A stretch of 64,000 nt of DNA, from the NCBI RefSeq assembly GCF_001715295.1, contig NZ_MDKB01000005.1, positions 311,645-375,644 of the forward strand, written 5' to 3'. Each line of letters opens with the position of its first letter. Position 1 is the stretch's first letter. The DNA is from Streptomyces griseus (GTDB taxonomy: Bacteria; Actinomycetota; Actinomycetes; Streptomycetales; Streptomycetaceae). The notes beneath the pieces were generated by a model. The model did not search any database. It had not been told where the DNA came from and worked only from the letters and a program-made list of their open reading frames with translations. This document shows positions 7,856 through 15,482 of this stretch, one piece after another. The position numbers and the translations under genes are program-made.

Positions 7856-8119
7856 ATGCAGGTGGACGAAGAATCGGTCAGGCCTGTACTGAACCGTCTA
7901 CGCCGGGCGCAGGGACAGCTGGCAGCAGTGATCACTGCGGTCGAGAGCGGCCGCGACTGCAAGGACGTCGTCACCCAACTGGCCGCCGTCTCCCGGGCCC
8001 TGGACCGGGCCGGGTTCAAGATCGTGGCGAGCGGGATGCGGCAGTGCCTCGCCGAAGGCTCCGACGCTCCGCCCATGACGCAGGAGGAACTGGAGAAGCT
8101 CTTCCTCGCCCTGGCCTGA
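7856..8119 (+). CDS. cstR: CstR-like persulfide-sensing repressor (CsoR/RcnR family)
   Basis: An 87-residue all-helical DUF156 protein: VRPVLNRLRRAQGQLAAVITAVESGRDCKDVVTQLAAVSRALDRAGFKIVASGMRQCLAE. The two family Cys are C35 and C64. In copper-sensing CsoR proteins the position four before the second Cys is His; here it is Gly60, so the Cu(I) site is incomplete. Two Cys without the His is the arrangement of CstR, which forms di- to tetrasulfide bridges and releases DNA. The rhodanese/persulfide dioxygenase context agrees. The ATG at 7856 follows GAAGGAGGAA; a TTG further upstream overlaps the operator and is unlikely. It should repress at the four ATACCC...GGTAT sites. Confidence 0.92.
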   Translation: MQVDEESVRPVLNRLRRAQGQLAAVITAVESGRDCKDVVTQLAAVSRALDRAGFKIVASGMRQCLAEGSDAPPMTQEELEKLFLALA

Positions 8120-8166
8120 CAGGAAGGCCTGCGGAGAGGTGGTCAGCATTCCTCGGCAGGCTTGTC

Positions 8167-8214
8167 CGGCCCCTCCTCCCGCACGGTGCTTTCGCCGGGC
8201 GGGAGGAGGGGCCG
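8167..8214 (+). terminator. Terminator hairpin after the sulfur operon
   Basis: A perfect 15-bp stem (CGGCCCCTCCTCCCG / CGGGAGGAGGGGCCG) with an 18-nt loop, about 48 bp after the cstR-like stop codon. Confidence 0.8.
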
Positions 8215-8477
8215 TCAGCACGTCCGGGCTCCCGGTCGGGCCTCCGCCGGCGTGTGCCCCTCAGACGCGCGGAGGCTCCGGTCCGCGCCGCGGTGCCCCC
8301 GGCCCCTGTCTCCGGCCCCTGTCTCCGGCCGGCCAGGCGTGAGCGCCGGCCACCGGCCGGTGCGCCCGCCTCCGCACGCACCGTCGCCCGCCTCGATCGC
8401 TTCGCGTCCGAGGCGGTCCCGCTGCCGGGGGTACACGCCCGGCGCGGTGGTCGACCGGCCCGGTGCGGGGACGCGGC
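8215..8477. other. Non-coding gap with a short tandem repeat
   Basis: No gene is supported between the operon terminator and the convergent B3/4 gene. The only structure seen is a 13-bp unit (GGCCCCTGTCTCC) repeated twice near 8309-8335. Confidence 0.5.
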
Positions 8478-9188
8478 TCAGCAGATGGCGGCCTGCGGGT
8501 GCGTCGGGCTGAGGTAGTGGACGGCGCTCTGCGCGCAGTGTCCGTCGAGCAGTTCCTGCAGTTCGCCGACGGCGGCCTTGAGGAGGTGTCCGTCCGCAGT
8601 GGCGCGGAGTGTCTCGAGGACGAAGGCGACCTGGGTGGAGTCCTCGGTGACGCGGGTGCGGTGCGCGTCGCGGTGGTTCCAGTGCCGGGTGAGGACGTCG
8701 GTGCTGTCGGTGCAGATGATCTCGCCCGCCTTGGGGTGCTCGACGGCGTCGGGTTCCCCGAGGGGGGTGAAGGTCTCACCGCCGTCGGCGTAGCGGATGT
8801 CGACGTCCCCCGTGACCTGGCCGAGGTCGAAGGCGCCGACGGGCAGCCCGTGGCGGACGGAGACGACGTTGTAGGAGTCGACGGCGGGGCTGATACGCGG
8901 CAGGGTGCCCTTCTTCGTCAGACGGCGTCCCAGGGCGTCGACGCTGGGCCGGATGCGGCGGGGGTTGGTACCGAAGGAGCGGTAGGCGGTGTGCCACGCC
9001 TCGATGCGGGGGTCGGTCTCGTCCGCGGGCTGCCAGGTGCCGTCCGCGAGTTGCTGCTCCAGTTCCTGCTGCGCGGCGGTGGTGGCAGGCCAGGGCTCCC
9101 GGCCCCGCAGGCCGGTGGCGGTGAGGACGGCGATCAGGGTGTCGGGAAAGGCGTCCGCGACGGCGGCGTCGATGCGGAAGGTGGTCAT
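8478..9188 (-). CDS. B3/B4 tRNA-binding-domain protein
   Basis: A 236-residue protein with the fold of the B3/4 domain of phenylalanyl-tRNA synthetase beta chains, here as a stand-alone protein. Recognisable parts are AWHTAYRSFGTNPRRIRPSVDAL in the centre and SPAVDSYNVVSVRHGLPVGAFDLGQVTGDVDIRYADGGETF after it, followed by DTVL-like EIICTDSTDVLTRHWNHRDAHRTRVTEDSTQVAFVLE. Such free-standing proteins are thought to act in editing or recognition of misacylated tRNA, but no active site can be assigned from sequence. The ATG at 9188 has a poor ribosome site. A very good promoter 200 bp upstream (9402-9429) and a leader hairpin (9305-9331) suggest a long 5' leader. Confidence 0.88.
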   Translation of the reverse strand: MTTFRIDAAVADAFPDTLIAVLTATGLRGREPWPATTAAQQELEQQLADGTWQPADETDPRIEAWHTAYRSFGTNPRRIRPSVDALGRRLTKKGTLPRISPAVDSYNVVSVRHGLPVGAFDLGQVTGDVDIRYADGGETFTPLGEPDAVEHPKAGEIICTDSTDVLTRHWNHRDAHRTRVTEDSTQVAFVLETLRATADGHLLKAAVGELQELLDGHCAQSAVHYLSPTHPQAAIC

Positions 9189-9304
9189 CAGGGAGTCCGT
9201 TCCATGGTGGGTGCGGGCGGTGCGGCGAGCGGGGAGTCAGATGTCCAGATGCCTCCGGGCGGCGGTTACGCGGCCGGGTCGTGTGATGCCGTACCGCACA
9301 ACAA

Positions 9305-9331
9305 CCCGGCCGCCGGACTCCGGCGGCCGGG
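9305..9331 (-). promoter_or_regulatory. Perfect hairpin in the predicted 5' leader
   Basis: A 13-bp perfect stem (CCCGGCCGCCGGA / TCCGGCGGCCGGG) around a single base lies about 65 nt after the predicted transcription start and 117 nt before the B3/4 start codon. It could be an attenuator, or the terminator of the upstream small membrane protein gene on the same strand. Confidence 0.55.
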
Positions 9332-9401
9332 ACGTACTCCTGATACATGCAGCAACTGACGCCCGATCATGCGGCGTGAGGACAGCGGGATGTGTTGTCG
9401 C

Positions 9402-9429
9402 ATTATCCGGACCGCGTCACCCCGGTCAA
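9402..9429 (-). promoter_or_regulatory. Near-consensus housekeeping promoter reading toward the B3/4 gene
   Basis: On the minus strand TTGACC (9429-9424), a 16-bp spacer and GATAAT (9407-9402) are unusually close to the primary sigma consensus for such GC-rich DNA. Transcription would start near 9395. Confidence 0.65.
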
Positions 9430-9609
9430 GACCGGCAACCACGGTGGTGGCCGACGTGCGGCACGAGCGATTCCCGGGCACGGCGCCGCCCACCGGCACG
9501 GGAGGGGCCACGCCCCACCGCCGAGCGCTGTGCGCGCCTCGGCCGGATCACTACTGCCACGGCTGCTGCGTGCTCGCGGGGAACGGGGTACCCGAAGGGT
9601 GGGGTTCTT

Positions 9610-9885
9610 CTACTGCGTCAGCGTTGGTGTGCGCCGGTTTCTCTCGGCCCGCACTTCGATCAGGGACACCGCGATCGCGGCCAGGAGCAGGGGGAAGGCG
9701 ACCGCGTTCGCGACCTGGGGGATGTCGGCGGCTCGCAGCAGGCTTGCTGCGATGGACAGCACAAGAAGGCTGATGGGGAGGAACCTGCGCCACGCGGGCA
9801 GGCCGCGCATTCCGGCGACGCGCACCGAGTACCACAGGGTGAAGCCGAGTATGCAGATTCCGATGATGGCGATGACGAACAGCAT
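9610..9885 (-). CDS. Small membrane protein of unknown function
   Basis: A 91-residue protein made almost entirely of hydrophobic helices: MLFVIAIIGICILGFTLWYS, an Arg-rich turn (RVAGMRGLPAWRR), FLPISLLVLSIAASLLRAAD and VANAVAFPLLLAAIAVSLIEV, ending in a charged tail (RAERNRRTPTLTQ). About three membrane spans are expected. The ATG at 9885 follows a GGGAGA site; longer in-frame starts would add a non-membrane, Arg-rich extension. I do not recognise the family. Confidence 0.75.
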   Translation of the reverse strand: MLFVIAIIGICILGFTLWYSVRVAGMRGLPAWRRFLPISLLVLSIAASLLRAADIPQVANAVAFPLLLAAIAVSLIEVRAERNRRTPTLTQ

Positions 9886-10350
9886 GAGTGTCTCCCGTGC
9901 GGGGGTTGATGCATCGTGACCAGACGCAGCGCCTTGCCCGTGCCGACAGCGTCTGAGCGGCAAGGCCGGACTCGGTCTCTCAGTCCGGTCACCTGCCACG
10001 CAACGACTCTGAGTCGATCAATCCCAGATGCCCGAGTTCAACGGAGCGTAGTCAGCACCATGTCAGCACGGGACAGGTGAGGACGGATGATGACGTGGGA
10101 TTTTAGTCAGCACCAAACCAGCACGGGAGTCAGCACGGCACCGTCAAATCGTGCTGAACTACGCGTCCCGGACGGCACTCGTTTCGACCACCACCGATGC
10201 CCTGAGACGCCTTTCCACGAGCCGGCATGGTGGCCGCACGCACACCCGGCCCTCCAACTATGTTGTCCCGCCACATGTGCGCCTGACCTGCGGATTCCTA
10301 CGGTGTGGCGACACGCAACCGTCCCCGTTACACCCCAGGAAGTGGTGCCG
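9886..10350. other. Intergenic region before the MHS transporter
   Basis: A 465-bp divergent gap without a supported gene. It contains the GTCAGCAC direct repeats at 10049-10140 and otherwise shows no clear promoter hexamers. Confidence 0.5.
10049..10140. repeat. GTCAGCAC direct repeats upstream of the transporter
   Basis: A 25-bp unit beginning TAGTCAGCACCA and ending CAGCACGGGA occurs at 10049-10073 and again at 10104-10128, identical in 22 of 25 positions and 55 bp apart. A shorter third copy, GTCAGCACGG, follows at 10129-10138. The local base composition is lower in GC than the neighbours. They may be regulator half-sites for the transporter gene or remnants of an integration site; nothing decides between these. 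Confidence 0.7.
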
Positions 10351-11745
10351 ATGTCGTCGCCCGCAGCCGCTCCACCAGCCCCGAACAACCTCAAGCGCAT
10401 CGTCGCCGCGTCCCTCATCGGCACCACCGTCGAGTGGTACGACTTCTTCCTCTACGGATCGGCCGCCGCGCTGGTCTTCAACAAGTTGTTCTTCCCCGAC
10501 TCCGACCCGCTCGTCGGCACCCTCCTCTCCTTCCTCACCTACGCGGTCGGCTTCGCCGCCCGCCCCCTCGGAGCCCTGGTGTTCGGGCATTACGGGGACC
10601 GGCTCGGGCGCAAGAAGCTGCTGGTGCTCAGCCTGCTGATGATGGGCGGCGCGACGTTCGCCATCGGGCTCCTGCCGACGCACGCCACCGTCGGCTCCGC
10701 CGCCCCCGTCCTGCTCACCGTCCTGCGACTGGTTCAGGGGTTCGCCCTCGGGGGCGAGTGGGGCGGCGCCGTGCTGCTGGTGTCCGAACACGGGGACGCC
10801 CGGCGGCGCGGGTTCTGGGCGTCGTGGCCTCAGACGGGCGCGCCCGCCGGTCAGTTGCTCGCCACCGGGGTGCTCTCCGCCCTCACCGCGCTCATGTCCG
10901 AGTCCGCCTTCGAGTCGTGGGGCTGGCGCATCCCCTTCCTGCTCTCCGGGGTGCTGGTGATCCTCGGCCTGTGGATCCGTCTCTCCGTCGATGAATCACC
11001 TGTCTTCAAGGCCGCGCTGGCCCAGGCCGCGCAGCGCAAGGCCGACGCCGCGCCCGCCGAGAAGATGCCGCTGGTGGCCGTGCTGCGGCACCACTGGCGT
11101 GATGTGCTGATCGCCATGGGCGCGCGCATGGCCGAGAACATCAGCTACTACGTGATCACCGCGTTCATCCTCGTGTACGCGACGACAGCCGCCGATCTGA
11201 GCAAGCAGACGGCGCTCAACGCCGTACTCGTCGCCTCCGCCGTGCACTTCGCCGTGATCCCGCTGTGGGGCGCGCTGTCCGACCGGGTGGGGCGCCGGCC
11301 CGTCTATCTGATCGGGGCGGTCGGCGTGGGGCTGTGGATGTTCCCGTTCTTCGCGCTGATCGACAGCCGGAGTTTCGGCAGCCTGCTGCTCGCCGTCACC
11401 GTGGGGCTGGTCTTCCACGGCGCGATGTACGCACCGCAGGCGGCGTTCTTCGCGGAGATGTTCGCGACGCGGATGCGCTACTCGGGCGCGTCGATCGGCG
11501 CCCAGTTCTCTTCGGTCGCGGCCGGGGCCCCGGCACCCCTCATCGCCACCGCGCTCCTCGCCGAGTTCGACAGTTCGACGCCGATCGCGCTGTACGTGAT
11601 CGCGGCCGCGCTGATCACCGTCCTGGCGATCGTGTGCGCCAAGGAGACCAGGAACCGGGACCTCGAGGACCTGGAGGCAGGCACCGGAGCGCCCGCGGAT
11701 TCCGGGGACCGGACGGCGCTGCCCACCGACGCGCGCCCGGTCTGA
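10351..11745 (+). CDS. MHS-family MFS transporter (metabolite:H+ symporter)
   Basis: A 464-residue 12-helix transporter with the signatures of the metabolite:H+ symporter branch (proline/betaine, alpha-ketoglutarate, shikimate porters): IVAASLIGTTVEWYDFFLYGSAAALVFNKLFFP in helix 1, GALVFGHYGDRLGRKKLLVL between helices 2 and 3, and RLVQGFALGGEWGGAVLLVSEHG in helix 4. A long cytoplasmic segment between helices 6 and 7 is Lys/Ala-rich. The ATG at 10351 follows AGGAAGTGG; starts further upstream would give an N-terminus unlike the family. The substrate is most likely a small carboxylate or zwitterion and cannot be narrowed further. Gene stands alone, ending at a bidirectional terminator. Confidence 0.93.
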   Translation: MSSPAAAPPAPNNLKRIVAASLIGTTVEWYDFFLYGSAAALVFNKLFFPDSDPLVGTLLSFLTYAVGFAARPLGALVFGHYGDRLGRKKLLVLSLLMMGGATFAIGLLPTHATVGSAAPVLLTVLRLVQGFALGGEWGGAVLLVSEHGDARRRGFWASWPQTGAPAGQLLATGVLSALTALMSESAFESWGWRIPFLLSGVLVILGLWIRLSVDESPVFKAALAQAAQRKADAAPAEKMPLVAVLRHHWRDVLIAMGARMAENISYYVITAFILVYATTAADLSKQTALNAVLVASAVHFAVIPLWGALSDRVGRRPVYLIGAVGVGLWMFPFFALIDSRSFGSLLLAVTVGLVFHGAMYAPQAAFFAEMFATRMRYSGASIGAQFSSVAAGAPAPLIATALLAEFDSSTPIALYVIAAALITVLAIVCAKETRNRDLEDLEAGTGAPADSGDRTALPTDARPV

Positions 11746-11762
11746 CACCGGACGCCGACAAC

Positions 11763-11805
11763 CGACGGGCCTGCGTCCGCCGTACGGGCGGAGGCAGGCC
11801 CGTCG
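11763..11805. terminator. Bidirectional terminator between convergent genes
   Basis: CGACGGGCCTGC (11763-11774) pairs with GCAGGCCCGTCG (11794-11805); the intervening bases extend the stem further (TCCGCC/GGGCGGA around GTAC). Confidence 0.8.
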
Positions 11806-11806
11806 C

Positions 11807-12286
11807 TCACCCGCGGGGCGTCGGCTCGAACCAGGTGGGCCCGTCGGTGAGTGACTGCTTGATCCGGAACAGTGAGAACTCGCTGAGCGGCGGCAGCGCG
11901 TCGACGGAGAACCACGCGACCTCCAGCGACTCGTCGTCGTTCACCCGCGCCTCGCCGCCGGTCGCCCGGCAGCGGAAGGTGACGTCAAGGTACTGGCACC
12001 GGTCCCCGTTGGCGTACTGCACCGGCTTCAGGGCCTGGGTGAGCACGACCCGCTCGGCGACGCAGCGCACGGCCGTCTCCTCGTACACCTCTCGCTCCGC
12101 CGTCGCCGCGGGTTCCTCCCCGGGCTCGGAGATGCCGCCGATCACCGACCACTTGCCGGTGTCGGACCGGCGGCCGAGGAGGACCCGCCCTTCGTCGTCG
12201 AACACGACCGCGGTGACGCCCGGCAGCAGGAGCAGCTGATGTCCGGCGGTCGCGCGGATGGCGCGGATGAAGTCGGGAGTAGCCAT
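11807..12286 (-). CDS. NUDIX hydrolase
   Basis: A 159-residue single-domain NUDIX protein. The NUDIX box is visible as GGISEPGEEPAATAEREVYEETAV (Gx5Ex7REUxEE pattern), preceded by VLLGRRSDTGKWSVI. The N-terminal MATPDFIRAIRATAGHQLLLLPGVTAVVFDDEGRVLL is typical of actinobacterial NUDIX enzymes acting on nucleoside diphosphate derivatives; the exact substrate is unknown. A TAGGCT -10-like hexamer ends 6 nt before the ATG and no ribosome site is present, so the message is probably leaderless. The upstream Lnt gene stops inside that hexamer. Confidence 0.92.
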   Translation of the reverse strand: MATPDFIRAIRATAGHQLLLLPGVTAVVFDDEGRVLLGRRSDTGKWSVIGGISEPGEEPAATAEREVYEETAVRCVAERVVLTQALKPVQYANGDRCQYLDVTFRCRATGGEARVNDDESLEVAWFSVDALPPLSEFSLFRIKQSLTDGPTWFEPTPRG

Positions 12287-12295
12287 GCGACGAGC

Positions 12296-13918
12296 CTACG
12301 TGGCCGCCGGGACCTCACGCGGCCCTGTCCGCCGGTCCTTCCCGGCGCGCACCGCCCGGGCGGCCGCCCGGCCGAGCCCGGCGACGGCGACCAGCGCGAG
12401 GAGTCCCTCGGGAAGCGCCCCCATCCGGGTGGCGGGCGTGAGCGAGGAACGCAGCGGCACCTCGTCGACCAGGGCGTCCGGGGTGAACATCCTGGTCTTC
12501 CGCACGATCGTGCCGTCCGGCCGGATGACCGCGCTCACTCCGCTGGTGACGGGCACGACGACGGAGCGCCCGTGTTCGACCGCCCGGACCTGGGACATCG
12601 CGAGCTGCTGGTAGGTCATCTCGCTGCGCCCGAAGGTCGCGTTGTTGCTCGGTACGGCGATCAGCCGGCCGCCGTGCTCGACGGTGTCCCGTACGGCGTC
12701 GTCGAACGCCGCCTCGTAACAGGTGACGAAGCCGACCTTCGTGCCCGCGAGATCGAACACGCCGACCTTGCTCCCGGATCCGAAGTCCCGCTGGACCCGG
12801 TCGACGTCCTTGCTGAAGAGGCGTACGAACGACCGCATCGGCATGTACTCGCCGAACGGCTGGATGTGCCGCTTGTCGTAGGTGTCGACGGGGCCGTTCT
12901 CGGGGTCCCACTGGATCAGGGTGTTGCGGAGGGGCCCGGTGTCGGGCGTCAGGACGGCGCCGACCACGGTGGGGACGCCGATGGCGCGGACGGCCCGGTC
13001 GATCGCCTCGCGGGCGTCGGGATTGCGGTACGGATCGAGGTCGGAGGAGTTCTCGGGCCACAGGACGAAGTCGGGCCGGGGCACCTTGCCCGCCTCGACG
13101 TCCTGGGCGAGCTGTTCCGTACGGCCGGCGTGGTTGTCCAGTACGGCCCGGCGCTGGGAGTTGAAGTCGAGCCCCAGGCGCGGCACGTTGCCCTGGATCG
13201 CGGCCACGGTGGCGGTGCCGTCCTCGGCCGAGTCGTCGACGAGCGGGAGGGTGGCGAGCGCGGCGGCGACGGGGGCGGCGACGGTGACGACGGCCACCAC
13301 GGCAGCGGTGCGTACGACGGTGCCGTCGGCCCGGTACGCGCGGATCTGGCGCAGGACGGCGAGGAGACCGAAGCCGCACAGCACCACGGCGAAGGAGAGC
13401 AGGGGCGTGCCGCCGAGCGCGGCGACGGGCAGGAACGGGCTCTCGGCCTGGCCGAAGGCGATCTTGCCCCAGGGGAAGCCGCCGAACGGGACACGGGCGC
13501 GGACCGCTTCGTCCAGGGTCCAGACGGCGGCGGCCCAGACGGGCCAGTACGCGAGGCGGGACACCGCGGCGATCCCGACGCAGCCCACGGCGACGAACAG
13601 GGCCTCGGCGAAGGCGAGCGCGAGCCACGGGACCGGGCCGACCTCCTCCCCCGTCCAGTGGAGCAGCGGGAGCATGAACCCGAGGCCCGCGAGGAGGCCG
13701 AGGCCCAGCGCGGCCCGCAGTCCCCGGGCGGACAGGACCCAGCCCAGCAGGGCGAAGCCGGGCAGGACCAGCCACCACAGGGGGCGGGGCGGGAAGCTCG
13801 CGTAGAGCAGCACGCCGGACAGGACGGCCGCGGCCGGCCGGACGAACCGCTGCCACGGCTTGCTGCCGCGCGGCGCGGGGGCGGACGACGGCTCGACGGT
13901 GGTGATGGTGGCGCTCAC
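12296..13918 (-). CDS. lnt: Apolipoprotein N-acyltransferase
   Basis: A 540-residue integral membrane enzyme that adds a third acyl chain to the N-terminal Cys of lipoproteins. The first half is six to seven helices with the family landmark PFGGFPWGKIAFGQ; the second half is an extracytoplasmic nitrilase domain with the triad Glu in FVLWPENSSD, Lys in DTYDKRHIQPFGEYMP and Cys in GFVTCYEAAFDD. All three are intact. The GTG at 13918 is preferred because a TAGACT hexamer lies exactly 7 nt before it, as in leaderless genes; longer frames upstream lack membrane character. It is followed at 10 bp by the NUDIX gene on the same strand. Streptomycetes commonly carry more than one lnt. Confidence 0.95.
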   Translation of the reverse strand: MSATITTVEPSSAPAPRGSKPWQRFVRPAAAVLSGVLLYASFPPRPLWWLVLPGFALLGWVLSARGLRAALGLGLLAGLGFMLPLLHWTGEEVGPVPWLALAFAEALFVAVGCVGIAAVSRLAYWPVWAAAVWTLDEAVRARVPFGGFPWGKIAFGQAESPFLPVAALGGTPLLSFAVVLCGFGLLAVLRQIRAYRADGTVVRTAAVVAVVTVAAPVAAALATLPLVDDSAEDGTATVAAIQGNVPRLGLDFNSQRRAVLDNHAGRTEQLAQDVEAGKVPRPDFVLWPENSSDLDPYRNPDAREAIDRAVRAIGVPTVVGAVLTPDTGPLRNTLIQWDPENGPVDTYDKRHIQPFGEYMPMRSFVRLFSKDVDRVQRDFGSGSKVGVFDLAGTKVGFVTCYEAAFDDAVRDTVEHGGRLIAVPSNNATFGRSEMTYQQLAMSQVRAVEHGRSVVVPVTSGVSAVIRPDGTIVRKTRMFTPDALVDEVPLRSSLTPATRMGALPEGLLALVAVAGLGRAAARAVRAGKDRRTGPREVPAAT

Positions 13919-13992
13919 CTGCCGGAGTCTACGGCGGCCGGCTGTGTGGGTGGCAGCCGCTCCGTCGCGGGCCGTGCCCGGCGGGCCGCCGT

Positions 13993-14568
13993 TCAGGCGC
14001 CGGCTCCGCCGGTGGACTTCCGGGTGGCGGCCGGCAGGTGCAGCCGGTCGCGGATGAACCGCACGGCAGCCTCGGCGTCGTCGACCGTCACGGTGAAGGT
14101 CCGGCCGTCCCCCAGCCTCAGCACGAGGGCCTCTCCCCGGCGTACGACGACCGCGGTGCCCTGCTCGGGACGCCAGCGGTACCCCCAGCCGCCCCACTGG
14201 CGCGGGGTGACCCTGGGAACGAAATCCGCGCCCACGACATGGGTGAGCAGGATCCGGCGCCGGGGCAGCCCCACGTGGCCGCAGCGCACCTCCAGGGCGT
14301 CGCCGTCGACCTTGACCGCCACATGGACGAAGGCGAGGGTGCCGAAGAGGATCAGGAGCCCGGCGGCGAGACAGCCGATGACGGCCATGAGCAGCGGGGC
14401 GATCCCCGTGGTCCACGCCGACTCGACGGCGAGCGTGACACCGAGCGCCAGGCAGCCCGCCCCCGCGGCGGCGAGCAGCCACTGGAAGCGGTTGGTGGCC
14501 CGGCCCGTCCAGACCGTGGGCGGGGCCTGGCTCGAACCGTGCCGTGCGTTACCGGGGTGGTCCTCCAT
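13993..14568 (-). CDS. Membrane protein with bacterial PH-like domain
   Basis: A 191-residue protein with two membrane helices (about 28-50 and 58-82) followed by a soluble beta-rich region of about 100 residues (VKVDGDALEVRCGHVGLPRRRILLTHVVGADFVPRVTPRQWGGWGYRW...GEALVLRLGDGRTFTVTVDDAEAAVRFIRDRL). That order, with WGGWGYRW and a final helix after a GR-F-VTVDD strand, resembles bacterial PH-domain membrane proteins of unknown function. The ATG at 14568 is preferred because TACGCT lies 7 nt upstream (leaderless); an upstream in-frame GTG at 14586 has no signal. Its start overlaps the 3' end of the racemase gene by 20 bp. Confidence 0.75.
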   Translation of the reverse strand: MEDHPGNARHGSSQAPPTVWTGRATNRFQWLLAAAGAGCLALGVTLAVESAWTTGIAPLLMAVIGCLAAGLLILFGTLAFVHVAVKVDGDALEVRCGHVGLPRRRILLTHVVGADFVPRVTPRQWGGWGYRWRPEQGTAVVVRRGEALVLRLGDGRTFTVTVDDAEAAVRFIRDRLHLPAATRKSTGGAGA

Positions 14569-15424
14569 GCCCAGCAGCGTACCCACGTTCGCGGCTCGCG
14601 GCGGGGTGTCCGGGGGCGCACCGGATCGCCGGGGCGGGCCGGTGCGCCGGACTGACGGCCTTCAGGAGGAGGCCTTCGGCGTAGGTCAGAGCGGCTTCCG
14701 GCAGGACGGTGGCCTGCCCGCCGTGGAGGACGGCGAGACTGCCGCCGGGTTGGGCCGACGGAGCGGGTACGGCACCGATGCGGCGCAGCGCCTGAGCGGC
14801 GACCGCCTCGGCGGAGCCGTACAGGAGGACCGGCGCGCGGCCGGGCCGCCGTACGGCGGCCCGGATCCGTTCGGCGACCAGTTCGTAGTGGGTGCAGCCG
14901 AGGACGATGTGCTCCACGTCGTGCGGGGTCAGGGCGGCGGCTGCGGCGACGGCACGGTCGATCGCCGCTTCGTCGGCGTGCTCCACGGCGTCGGCGAGCC
15001 CGGGGCAGGGCACCTCGGTCACGCCCACGGAGCCGGCGAAGTCGCGGATCAGCCCCCGCTGGTAGGGACTCCCCGTGGTGGCCGGGGTCGCCCAGATGGC
15101 GAGGGGACCGCCGCCCGCGGCGGCGGGCTTGATCGCGGGGACCGTGCCGATGACCGGCAGGTCCGGCTCCAGCTCGGCCCGCAGGGCGGGCAGGGCGTGG
15201 ACGGAGGCGGTGTTGCACGCGACGATCAGGGCCTGCGGGCGGTGGTCCGCGGCGGCGCGGGCCACGGCGAGGGCGCGGTGGGTCAGGTCCTCGGGCGTAC
15301 GCGGACCCCAGGGCATCGACCCCGGGTCGGACGACAGCACCAGATCGGCGTCGGGCCGCAGGCGGCGTACGGCGGCCGCGGCCGCCAGGAGGCCGATTCC
15401 CGAGTCCATGAGTGCGATCTTCAC
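14549..15424 (-). CDS. Aspartate/glutamate racemase-family protein
   Basis: A 291-residue two-domain racemase-fold protein. It keeps both catalytic Cys loops of the glutamate racemase family, VACNTAS in the first half and LGCTHYEL in the second, plus the N-terminal ALMDSGIGLL substrate loop. Overall sequence is more divergent than a housekeeping MurI (for example SMPWGPRTPEDL for the usual SPYG segment), so it may be a paralogue with a different amino-acid substrate rather than the cell-wall enzyme. The GTG at 15424 is 6 nt after a TATGGT hexamer, suggesting a leaderless message. It is divergent from the glycosyltransferase gene, whose own promoter abuts it. Confidence 0.85.
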   Translation of the reverse strand: MKIALMDSGIGLLAAAAAVRRLRPDADLVLSSDPGSMPWGPRTPEDLTHRALAVARAAADHRPQALIVACNTASVHALPALRAELEPDLPVIGTVPAIKPAAAGGGPLAIWATPATTGSPYQRGLIRDFAGSVGVTEVPCPGLADAVEHADEAAIDRAVAAAAALTPHDVEHIVLGCTHYELVAERIRAAVRRPGRAPVLLYGSAEAVAAQALRRIGAVPAPSAQPGGSLAVLHGGQATVLPEAALTYAEGLLLKAVSPAHRPAPAIRCAPGHPAASRERGYAAGHGGPPR

Positions 15425-15447
15425 CCGGTCACCATAGTCGACCACCC

Positions 15448-15475
15448 TTGCGCTCCCGCCGCAGTGGTGCAGACT
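15448..15475 (+). promoter_or_regulatory. Leaderless promoter of the HpnB-type glycosyltransferase gene
   Basis: TTGCGC (15448-15453), a 16-bp spacer and CAGACT (15470-15475) end 7 nt before the ATG at 15483. On the opposite strand TATGGT (15436-15431) lies 6 nt before the racemase GTG, so the two promoters are back to back within about 60 bp. Confidence 0.65.
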
Positions 15476-15482
15476 TCGGCGG

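Larger units (their letters stand above)
9189..9609 (-). other. Long leader/intergenic region of the B3/4 gene
   Basis: No convincing gene lies in this 421-bp stretch. It holds the promoter at 9402-9429 and the hairpin at 9305-9331, both described separately. A 34-codon open frame (9370 to 9266, minus strand) starts inside the predicted leader but has no ribosome site and no recognisable leader-peptide codon bias. Confidence 0.5.

Noticed and set aside
8309..8335. Two copies of a 13-bp CCCCTGTCTCC unit as a functional repeat
   Set aside because: Only two units, no symmetry, and no nearby promoter; probably a local duplication.
9266..9370. 34-codon open frame inside the B3/4 leader as a regulatory leader peptide
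   Set aside because: No ribosome site and no run of identical codons typical of attenuation peptides; mentioned only as context.
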